Below the pieces are notes generated by a model that was given only the letters and a program-made list of their open reading frames with translations, did not search any database and was not told the origin of the DNA. DNA of 40,433 nucleotides, from contig NZ_VJZD01000063.1 of the NCBI RefSeq assembly GCF_009377175.1, forward strand, positions 1-40,433. The letters run 5' to 3'. The position numbers and the translations under genes were made by a program. The DNA comes from Streptomyces adustus (GTDB taxonomy: Bacteria; Actinomycetota; Actinomycetes; Streptomycetales; Streptomycetaceae). Shown here one piece after another: positions 34,465 through 40,433 of the stretch (position 1 is its first letter; every line of letters starts with the position of its first letter).

Positions 34465-35259
34465 GTGAGACGCGTCAGATCGCTTTCCGTCCTGGCCACA
34501 CTCGCCCTCGCGATCATGTTCAGCCTGGTGCTGACCGGTCCGGCACAAGCTGCCGGACCGGCCTACGTCGCACTGGGCGACTCCTACTCGGCCGGCAACG
34601 GCGCAGGGAACTACGACAGTTCGAGCGGAGACTGCCACCGCAGCCTCAGCGCCTACCCCTACCTGTGGAAGAACGCCCACGCACCGTCCTCGTTCGCCGA
34701 CACCTCCTGCTCGGGTGCGGTCACCACGGACGTGACGAACAACCAGCTCGGCCCGCTGAACTCCGCCACGGGCCTCGTCTCCCTCACCATCGGCGGCAAT
34801 GACGCGGGCTTCGCCGACGTCATGACCACCTGCGTGACCGGTTCGGACACCACCTGCGTCAACCGGGTCGCCCAGGCCGAGACCTACGCCCAGAACACCC
34901 TCCCCGCCCGCCTGGACGCCACCTACAACGCCATCCGCGCCAAGGCCCCCAACGCCAAGGTGGTCGTTCTCGGCTACCCGCACATGTATACGCTCAACGT
35001 CTTCTGCGTCGGTCTCAGCGACACCAAGCACCGCAAGATCGACGAGGCCTCCGACGTCATCGACAGCGTCATCGCCGCCCGTGCCGCCGCGCACGGCTTC
35101 GTCTTCGGCGACGTACGTGGCACCTTCAACAACCATGAACTGTGCTCCGGCGACGACTATCTGCACTCCCTGGTGGTCTCGCCGAGCTGGGAGTCCTACC
35201 ACCCCACCGCCACCGGTCACTCCAGCGGCTACTACCCCGTCCTCAACGCCAACAGCTGA
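34465..35259 (+). CDS. Secreted SGNH/GDSL-family esterase or lipase
   Basis: This 264-residue protein has a signal peptide (Arg-rich start, hydrophobic core, cleavage after GPAQA near residue 29). Block I GDSYSAGNG carries Ser40, block III is TIGGNDAGF, and the C-terminal HPTATGH carries the catalytic His. Six cysteines (CHRS, SCSG, TTCV, TTCVN, FCVG, LCSG) would form three disulfides, as in characterised Streptomyces SGNH esterases. The GTG at 34465 has AGGGAGG four bases upstream; an in-frame ATG at 34432 would add residues before the signal peptide and has no ribosome-binding site. It hydrolyses ester bonds of lipids or other acyl esters outside the cell; substrate preference is unknown. 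Confidence 0.93.
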   Translation: MRRVRSLSVLATLALAIMFSLVLTGPAQAAGPAYVALGDSYSAGNGAGNYDSSSGDCHRSLSAYPYLWKNAHAPSSFADTSCSGAVTTDVTNNQLGPLNSATGLVSLTIGGNDAGFADVMTTCVTGSDTTCVNRVAQAETYAQNTLPARLDATYNAIRAKAPNAKVVVLGYPHMYTLNVFCVGLSDTKHRKIDEASDVIDSVIAARAAAHGFVFGDVRGTFNNHELCSGDDYLHSLVVSPSWESYHPTATGHSSGYYPVLNANS

Positions 35260-35267
35260 CCCCCGCC

Positions 35268-35292
35268 GAGGCGGGCCGCCCCGGCCCGCCTC
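35268..35292. terminator. Terminator between esterase and HExxH gene
   Basis: Perfect 11-bp arms GAGGCGGGCCG (35268-35278) and CGGCCCGCCTC (35282-35292) with a 3-base loop, eight bases after the esterase stop and before the convergent gene end. Confidence 0.8.
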
Positions 35293-35325
35293 CCCGGCAT
35301 CCGCCGTTCTCCCGGGCCGTACGCC

Positions 35326-36693
35326 TCAGGCCGACAGGGTCCGGCGCGGGTTCCCGTTCCGCTCCCGCCACGCGGCTCGGTGCGCGCGGGCCGTCGCCTC
35401 GGCGCGGCGGCGGGCGGCGGCGGGGACCGGCAGGCGGCACAGGCCGTCCAGGGTGTCGAGCATACGGTCGGCGAACCGCCGCCCCAGCGGGGTGAGCCGA
35501 CCCGAGCCCAGAGTCACCAGCGTCGCCTCCCGGGCCGCCAACCGCCAGCGCGCGAACTGCACTTGAGCCTCCGCACGCAGCCCGGGGTCCGGTTCCGACT
35601 CACCCTGCCGGGCCCAGAAACGGGCCACGCCCAGATGGGCGTAGGCCCCGTGGAACAGGCCGAGCAGCGGGCGAGGGTCGGGGCGCCAGGGGGCGTAGAA
35701 GCCCTCCGGGCCGGGCTCCAGCAGGTCGAACAGGTGCAGCAGGGCGGCGAACTTGTTGTGCTGCATCTCGTGCGTCATCGTCACCGCGAATCCCGTCGCC
35801 GTCGTCGGCCGGGACATCGCCACGCACCCGAACGTCTCCGCGCTGCTGCCGCTGACGGTCCCCTGGCCCGGTGCGGTCAGCGGCACCAACTGGCGTGGAC
35901 CCGCGGCCAGTTCCTCGTACAGTTCCGGGTGGTCCGCCCGGAGCAGCGCGCACGCCTCCCGGGCCGCCGTCACCCAGCGGCGGAGCTCGTCGGCGTCCAG
36001 GCCGTCGGGGCGGTGCACCGCGTTCGGGAAGCCGGGCTGGTCCAGGATGTCCAGCAGCAGCGGGGTGTCCGGGGCCAGGGTCTCCAGCGGGTACGCGCCG
36101 TGCCAGCGGCCCGCGCTGCGGTAGGGGGACGCCGGTACCGGCACCGGAGGGTCGCCGGGCGACCGGCCGGTCAGGGAGAGCAGGGCCCGGCCGGCCGTGT
36201 CGACGCACGCGACGGCCCGCCCGCCGGAACGGGCGGCCGGGAAGTGGGCCCGCCCGAGCGAGGGCAGGGCCACCCAGGCCCCCTCCACCGGCCACTCCAC
36301 CCGCGCCGCCAGCCCCGCGCGTACCGTCGCGGCCGCGGCCAGCGCCGTGTACCGGCCCATCGGCACCCGGAGCGACGGCCGCGCCCGCTCCTGCCGCCGG
36401 GTCAGTCGAGTGAGCAGCCCGAACAGGGCGGGCCCGGCCGCCGGGTGGGTCAGCACGGCCGCCGTCGCCCCGGGATCGGCACGGGTGGCGGCGGCGAACA
36501 GCTCCCAGGCGCGTGCCGCCTCCTCGGCCACCGGGCCACCGGCCTCCCGGGCCGCGGTCGTGACCGCGTACGCGCCGGCCAGACGGCGGCCGTGTTCGGC
36601 GCGGGCCAGGAACCGCAGGGCCTCGGCTCCGCCGCCACCCGCGGCGACCGCGTCGAACAGCGCGCCCGGCATCCGGTGCGGCGACGGCGTCAT
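35326..36693 (-). CDS. HExxH-motif putative peptide modification protein (alpha-ketoglutarate-HExxH type, FxSxx system)
   Basis: This 455-residue protein belongs to the HEXXH motif domain family found with FxSxx radical SAM genes. The motif HEMQH is at residues 308-312 (TMTHEMQHNKF). The region before it (GQGTVSGSSAETFGCVAMS) and the C-terminal helices (YAHLGVARFWARQ) follow the family pattern. There is no signal peptide and no protease prodomain, so a secreted metalloprotease is unlikely. Homologous domains fused to radical SAM enzymes have been shown to be alpha-ketoglutarate-dependent peptide beta-hydroxylases, so peptide hydroxylation of the FxsA-like precursor is expected (family inference). 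The ATG overlaps the stop of the upstream maturase gene (ATGA, 36693-36690). Start choice is supported by this overlap; the frame itself runs further upstream as antisense. Confidence 0.88.
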   Translation of the reverse strand: MTPSPHRMPGALFDAVAAGGGGAEALRFLARAEHGRRLAGAYAVTTAAREAGGPVAEEAARAWELFAAATRADPGATAAVLTHPAAGPALFGLLTRLTRRQERARPSLRVPMGRYTALAAAATVRAGLAARVEWPVEGAWVALPSLGRAHFPAARSGGRAVACVDTAGRALLSLTGRSPGDPPVPVPASPYRSAGRWHGAYPLETLAPDTPLLLDILDQPGFPNAVHRPDGLDADELRRWVTAAREACALLRADHPELYEELAAGPRQLVPLTAPGQGTVSGSSAETFGCVAMSRPTTATGFAVTMTHEMQHNKFAALLHLFDLLEPGPEGFYAPWRPDPRPLLGLFHGAYAHLGVARFWARQGESEPDPGLRAEAQVQFARWRLAAREATLVTLGSGRLTPLGRRFADRMLDTLDGLCRLPVPAAARRRAEATARAHRAAWRERNGNPRRTLSA

Positions 36694-37937
36694 GCCGCTC
36701 CCGCGCCGGGCGCGCACGAGGTGCCGGTGGCCGCCAGGTCGGTCCGCAGCCGGTGCCTCACGCGGCCGATCAGTTCGGTCAGTTCGGCGCAGTACACGCT
36801 CGGGTTGGCGAATCCCGTGTCGCGCCGGTAACGCGTCGCGTAGTGGCCGCCGCCGCACACGCGGTGCAGCGGGCAGGCCCGGCACCGGGCGCACAGTCCG
36901 GCGGCCCCCCACTGGCGCGCCGCGACGCCCGGATGGCGCAGGAGGTCGTCGAAGGAGTGGTGCCGGACGTCGAGCCCGGTGCGGGTGGCGCCCTCGTACG
37001 CGGTGCGCAGGGTGTCGTCCTGGGCGAGGGAGCCGTCCGTCTCCACCACCGCGTAGCGCACCGGGGACAGACCGAGCGACTCCGTCTGCGGGGTGGCGCC
37101 GAGCAGCAGCGCGAGCAGGTCGTCCAGGATCCGCACCCGGGTCTCCTCGACCGGGGCGCCGTACCAGCGCTCGAAGACGGCCCACAGCCAGTCCGCGTAC
37201 GGGGTGCGCCGCCCGGTGGGATCCAGTCCCGGGGGAGGGGTGTGCCAGTTGCCCAGCGGGAGAAGGAAGTCGACGGCGGGCGGCCGGTGGGCGAGGAGGT
37301 CCTCGTAGGTGCGCACCGGGTCGTTGCGCAGGTCGATCGTGCACAACAGCGCGCCGAACAGCGGGCGGTAGGTGTCCTCGGCGAGCAGCCGCAGTGCCGC
37401 TCGGACCCGGCCGTGGCTGCCGCGGCCGTCCGCGCCGCGCCGGTGCCGGTCGTGCGCGGCCCGCCCCCCGTCGGTGCTCACGCCGATGCGCAGTCCCAAC
37501 TCGCCGCACAGGTCGAGACGTTGCCGGGTGAGTCGGATCCCGTTCGTCTGCAACGACAGGTGCAGGCGTATTCCCTCACCGAGCGTCTCGCGCAACACTC
37601 TTACGGTGCGGGCGAGTTCGGCGTCCCCGACGAGCAGTGGCTCGCCGCCGTGCAGCACCACACCCGCCTCCGTCGTGCCGTGCGCGGACAGGTGGGCGGC
37701 GATGCGTTCGGCGGTGCGGGCCAGCGTCGCCGGGGTCATGCTGCGCGGCTGGGCGCGCCAACTCTGGTCGTGCGAGCGGTACATGTAGCAGTAGTCGCAG
37801 GCGAGGTCGCAGCGGCTGTGCACCTTCAGGACGAAGGAGTGGAACGGATACGGCACCCAGCCCGCGGCCCGCGAGGCCGCCACGTCGGCGTCCCTCGGCC
37901 AGGGCGGCTCGGCATGGAGCAGTGGCGGTCGACTCAT
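36690..37937 (-). CDS. FxsB-like radical SAM/SPASM peptide maturase (cyclophane-forming family)
   Basis: This 415-residue enzyme carries the radical SAM cluster motif CDLACDYCY (Cys43, 47, 50), then the usual GGEPLL and LQTNGIRLT segments. Its C-terminal SPASM domain has CARCRACPLHRVCGGGHYATRY and a last Cys near residue 383 for the auxiliary clusters. FxsB enzymes install three-residue cyclophane crosslinks in the C terminus of FxsA-type peptides. The ATG at 37937 is chosen: the following MSRPPLLHAEPPWP is the normal N terminus, and an in-frame start 19 codons upstream has no ribosome-binding site. It is divergent from the precursor gene and translationally coupled to the HExxH gene. A TTGACG/AATACT promoter lies upstream. 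Confidence 0.93.
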   Translation of the reverse strand: MSRPPLLHAEPPWPRDADVAASRAAGWVPYPFHSFVLKVHSRCDLACDYCYMYRSHDQSWRAQPRSMTPATLARTAERIAAHLSAHGTTEAGVVLHGGEPLLVGDAELARTVRVLRETLGEGIRLHLSLQTNGIRLTRQRLDLCGELGLRIGVSTDGGRAAHDRHRRGADGRGSHGRVRAALRLLAEDTYRPLFGALLCTIDLRNDPVRTYEDLLAHRPPAVDFLLPLGNWHTPPPGLDPTGRRTPYADWLWAVFERWYGAPVEETRVRILDDLLALLLGATPQTESLGLSPVRYAVVETDGSLAQDDTLRTAYEGATRTGLDVRHHSFDDLLRHPGVAARQWGAAGLCARCRACPLHRVCGGGHYATRYRRDTGFANPSVYCAELTELIGRVRHRLRTDLAATGTSCAPGAGAA

Positions 37938-38005
37938 CCGCTTCCCCCCGAAGGCGTACGCCGCGGACCAGGCCCGGCACGGTCGGCGGCGCACTCTGTT
38001 CGACC

Positions 38006-38035
38006 AGTATTCGTTCGCGGTGCGGTCAGCGTCAA
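38006..38035 (-). promoter_or_regulatory. Candidate promoter for the FxsB-HExxH operon
   Basis: On the minus strand TTGACG (38035-38030) and AATACT (38011-38006) are separated by 18 bp. The start codon lies about 70 bases downstream. Confidence 0.55.
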
Positions 38036-38216
38036 CATCACGAATGAGTCAACGGGGCTCCTGCGGAGCGCAGTTGTTGCCCTCCGGCCCGCCCCGGCCG
38101 CTGCCGCCGGAGCGGGCCTCGGCGTTACGCTGAAAAGGCATTCCCGTAGCCAGCCGGAGCGGCCGGCGCCCGGAGGACCGCCGCGGCGGTCCACGAGACC
38201 TCATGGAGCGGACACC

Positions 38217-38435
38217 ATGGCAGCAGCCGAAGGCGTCACCCCCGGTGAGGCCGGGGCCGGCGGGGGCGCCGCACCGGTGCCCGACGTGGAGTCCGTCGTG
38301 CTGGACCTGGCCGCGCTCGCGCCCGACGACCTCGCCGCCCTGCCGGACTCCGTGCTCGGCGCGGTGGTGCGCCGGGTGAAGGCGGGCTGCGCCGAGGGCG
38401 ATCCGTTCGTCACCGGGCACAAAGAAACCGCATGA
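38217..38435 (+). CDS. FxsA-like RiPP precursor peptide with atypical C terminus
   Basis: This 72-residue protein starts at ATG 38217 with GGAG eight bases upstream. After a low-complexity Gly/Ala start, residues 23-55 (DVESVVLDLAALAPDDLAAL, then PDSVLGAVVRRV) are like the leader of FXSXX-COOH proteins, where an LxLxxL..DDSVL..xLRRV pattern precedes the core. Canonical family members end in Phe-x-Ser-x-x. This one ends GDPFVTGHKETA, with Phe64-Val-Thr66 followed by six more residues, so the terminal motif is absent or shifted. A C-terminal Cys58 is also present. The position, directly divergent from the maturase and upstream of the FxsT-like gene, supports the precursor call. Confidence 0.72.
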   Translation: MAAAEGVTPGEAGAGGGAAPVPDVESVVLDLAALAPDDLAALPDSVLGAVVRRVKAGCAEGDPFVTGHKETA

Positions 38436-38748
38436 CCGCCCGGTGTGTGGAGCAGCCCTATACTGACATCCACGCGTGTCCGTTTTGTTGGCATTTCCGA
38501 TTGGTTCCGTCCGCTTCGGCCACCGTCCACGCTGTTCCATCCGCCGCCGCACCAGTCGCTCTTGCCTTCGTACCCGCCGTATCTGCCGTATCTGCCGTAT
38601 CTGCCGTATCTGCCGTACCTGCCGTCGTACCTGCCGTATCTGCCGTATCTGCCGTCGTACCTGCCGTATCTGCCGTACCTGCCGTCGTACCTGCCGTACC
38701 TGTCGTTCCTGCCGCCGTCCCTGTAGCGCCGCGCCGAGCGGAGAGGTC
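38436..38748 (+). other. Region between the FxsA-like and FxsT-like genes
   Basis: This 313-base region contains a TATACT box (38459-38464) that may be the -10 of an FxsT promoter, though no convincing -35 lies upstream, then a T/C-rich stretch and a hierarchical repeat ending in an in-frame TAG just before the FxsT-like ribosome-binding site. Confidence 0.55.
38583..38720 (+). repeat. 9-bp unit repeat with a 30-bp higher-order period; possible Leu-Pro-Tyr repeat peptide ORF
   Basis: Unit CTGCCGTAT/C recurs about 13 times, and every third unit from 38601 on is a 12-bp form (CTGCCGTCGTAC), so the pattern 9+9+12 gives 30-bp blocks at 38601, 38631, 38661 and, degenerate, at 38691. All spacings are multiples of three. 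In the frame ending at TAG 38724-38726, which is open from GTG 38445 (93 residues), the blocks read LPYLPYLPSY. The other plus frames are also open. No ribosome-binding site precedes the GTG, and TAT is a rare Tyr codon here, so translation is uncertain. Confidence 0.75.
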
Positions 38749-40433
38749 ATGTCAGACGTCAACCCCCTCGACCGCCCAGGTCCTTTCGCCGTCTTCCTCG
38801 CGACCTCGGAGAACCTCGGTCTGAGCACCACCCTGCGCAACGCCGCCGACATCCTCGCCGAGGCCAACCGCAGCGTCCTGCTCGTCAACGGCCGCCGCAC
38901 CGCCGACGGCCCCTCCGTCCCGCTGCTCCCGCCCGAACCGGGCATGGTCCGGGCGGTCAGGGTCGGCGGCCCCGCGCTCCTGGCCCTCGCCGCCGACCCC
39001 GTCGCCGCGTCCTACGACCATGTCCTGATCGAGGCGCCGGTCCCCGACACGCCGGAGGCGGTGGAGGCGACCCGGCCGGCCGCGTACGCCGACGCGCTCG
39101 TCGTCTGCTTCGCGATGACCGCCTGGTCCATCGACGGAGCCGCCGCCCTCGCCGAGGTCCTGACGGTGCGCCGGACCGGCGGCCGCGCCGCACGACTGCT
39201 GACCCTCGGCCTCAAGAGCGACGTCGCCGTCCACGACCGGCTGCGCAACGCGCGCGAGCGGGTGCGCCGCAAGTTCGGCCCGATCGCCCGCAACCTCGGC
39301 GGCGGCGACATCCCCTTCCTGGAGATTCCGTACAACCCGATGTACCAGGACAGCCGCAGCCTCGCCGTCGAGGCCGAGGACGCCGGGACCGTCACCGGGC
39401 TGCGCCCCTACTACGAGCGGCTCGCCGACTGGCTGCGCGACCGCCGTACCGAACGGCTGACCGATGTCACCGTCGTGCACTCCACCCGGCACGCGCCCTG
39501 GGCGGCCTGGCTGCGCGACCGGCTCGCCGCGCAGGGCGTGCGCACCGAACTGCGGCGCGCCGACACCTACACGGGTGAACGCCCCGACCCCGGCGGCGCC
39601 CTGCTGTTCGTGTCGCCCGACGACGCCGACGACACGCTCCTCGCCCAGATCGGGGCGCTCTCCCACACGGACGTGCGCATCGTGCTGGTCGACGAGCCGT
39701 TCCCGCACACCGAGGCCGCCCACCACGAGCGGATCGACCTGCGCGGCACCACCGAGGAAGAAGCGCTGCGGCTGCTGTACACCGGTCTCGGACTCGGTGC
39801 AGCCGAGCACGCCGCCCCCCGTGCCGCGGCGCGTTTCCCACGCCTGCCGGAGACCACCAACGTCGCCGCGCGCGGCGTCGGCTCCGTCGACCGCGGCGAA
39901 CTGCTCGCCCGGATCGACTCCTCGCTGCGCGACGCCGGCGCCGACGGGGCCTGCCTGGTGCTGCACGGGCCCAGTGGCTGGGGCAAGAGCGAGGCCGCGC
40001 ACGAGCTGTGCCACCGCTACGGCGCCGGCTACGACGTGGTGTGGTGGGTGCGCTCCTGGGAACGGCAGCGCGTCGAGCGCGGCCTCGCCCGGCTGGCCGT
40101 CCGCCTGGGCAGCACCGAGGAGCGGCTCGCCACCGGCGGCGACGACGCCGGTGTCTCCCGGCTGCTGACCCGACTGTCGCGCCCCGACGACGAACTGGGC
40201 AGCTGGCTGCTCGTCTACGACGGAGTCACCGACCCCACCTCCCTGCACGGGCTGCTGCCCGTACCGCACGAGCGCGGACACGTCCTGATCACCAGCCGGC
40301 AGCCACCGCGGCCCGAGCCGGGCGCCGAGACCTCTGTCCCCGGCCCGGCCGCCGAGCATGCGGACGATTCGCCGCGCGGGACTCCGGCCGATCCGTCCGC
40401 CGCCGGCCCCCACGCCCTCACCGGCCCCGAACC
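38749..40433 (+). CDS. FxsT-like multidomain ATPase (P-loop/TIR-like/NB-ARC), 3' end outside window
   Basis: The frame is open from ATG 38749 (GGAGAGG upstream) to the window end, 561 codons. Residues about 10-200 resemble a MinD/ParA-like fold (FAVFLATSENLGLSTTLRNAADILAEANRSVLLVNGR) but the P-loop lacks the usual KGGxGKT lysines. Residues about 235-345 look like a TIR-like flavodoxin fold (TVVHSTRHAPWAAWLRDRL ... LLFVSPDDAD). A true NB-ARC/STAND P-loop follows at 407-414 (GPSGWGKS), with a Walker B WLLVYDG (486-492) and a sensor HVLITSR. In FxSxx loci the FxsT protein continues into tetratricopeptide repeats, expected beyond the window. Its role in the system is unknown; it may be an intracellular sensor linked to the modified peptide. 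Confidence 0.82.
   Translation, partial: MSDVNPLDRPGPFAVFLATSENLGLSTTLRNAADILAEANRSVLLVNGRRTADGPSVPLLPPEPGMVRAVRVGGPALLALAADPVAASYDHVLIEAPVPDTPEAVEATRPAAYADALVVCFAMTAWSIDGAAALAEVLTVRRTGGRAARLLTLGLKSDVAVHDRLRNARERVRRKFGPIARNLGGGDIPFLEIPYNPMYQDSRSLAVEAEDAGTVTGLRPYYERLADWLRDRRTERLTDVTVVHSTRHAPWAAWLRDRLAAQGVRTELRRADTYTGERPDPGGALLFVSPDDADDTLLAQIGALSHTDVRIVLVDEPFPHTEAAHHERIDLRGTTEEEALRLLYTGLGLGAAEHAAPRAAARFPRLPETTNVAARGVGSVDRGELLARIDSSLRDAGADGACLVLHGPSGWGKSEAAHELCHRYGAGYDVVWWVRSWERQRVERGLARLAVRLGSTEERLATGGDDAGVSRLLTRLSRPDDELGSWLLVYDGVTDPTSLHGLLPVPHERGHVLITSRQPPRPEPGAETSVPGPAAEHADDSPRGTPADPSAAGPHALTGPE

Noticed and set aside
35326..36693. HExxH motif read as a zinc metalloprotease.
   Set aside because: No signal peptide or third zinc-ligand region of the usual proteases, and the ATGA overlap with a radical SAM maturase fits the peptide-modification HExxH family better.
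38583..38720. Tandem repeats here and at 8481 and 10533 considered as CRISPR arrays.
   Set aside because: The units are 9-17 bp and directly adjacent, without unique spacers, and no cas genes are present.

Overview
The window is very GC-rich, with strong G/C bias at third codon positions, frequent GTG/TTG starts and stem-loop terminators without U-tracts. It carries a secreted family-6 cellulase, a sialidase and the actinobacterial FxSxx peptide-modification genes. All of this points to a Streptomyces (or close relative) chromosome. No insertion sequence, integrase, CRISPR array or replication origin was seen.

Layout. Bases 1-11251 are ordinary accessory and metabolic genes: the 3' part of a GH6 cellobiohydrolase, a methyltransferase with a native His-rich N terminus, an SDR behind a MerR-type promoter, an aldo/keto reductase, a FadD-type acyl-CoA ligase, a divergent LysR regulator/SBF-like transporter pair, a sialidase flanked on both sides by five-copy 16-bp tandem arrays, and a MarR regulator behind three consecutive palindromes.

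Bases 11366-33938 form an oxalate/formate catabolic island. One minus-strand operon encodes a ketopantoate-reductase-like protein, an NAD-type formate dehydrogenase with an unusual split architecture, and FdhD. A divergent OFA-family antiporter is followed by an overlapping 45-residue membrane protein. After a KAS III-like gene and a FadR-type GntR regulator, a second minus-strand operon runs oxalyl-CoA decarboxylase, formyl-CoA transferase, a fused NDP-forming acyl-CoA ligase and two more OFA antiporters. Divergent from it are SucC-like, SucD-like and aldehyde dehydrogenase genes. Together they can import oxalate, activate it to oxalyl-CoA, decarboxylate it to formyl-CoA, recycle the CoA and oxidise the formate to CO2 with NADH gain. 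The ketopantoate-reductase-like enzyme may instead reduce oxalyl-CoA to glyoxylate for assimilation. A shared ACTGTA-containing element upstream of three of these transcription units is a likely operator of the GntR protein.

Bases 34137-40433 hold tRNA-Leu(GAG), a secreted SGNH esterase, and an FxSxx-type RiPP locus: a stand-alone HExxH (alpha-ketoglutarate type) modification protein, an FxsB-like radical SAM/SPASM maturase, a short FxsA-like precursor with an atypical C terminus, a 9-bp/30-bp hierarchical repeat that would encode a Leu-Pro-Tyr repeat peptide, and the start of an FxsT-like ATPase that runs off the window.
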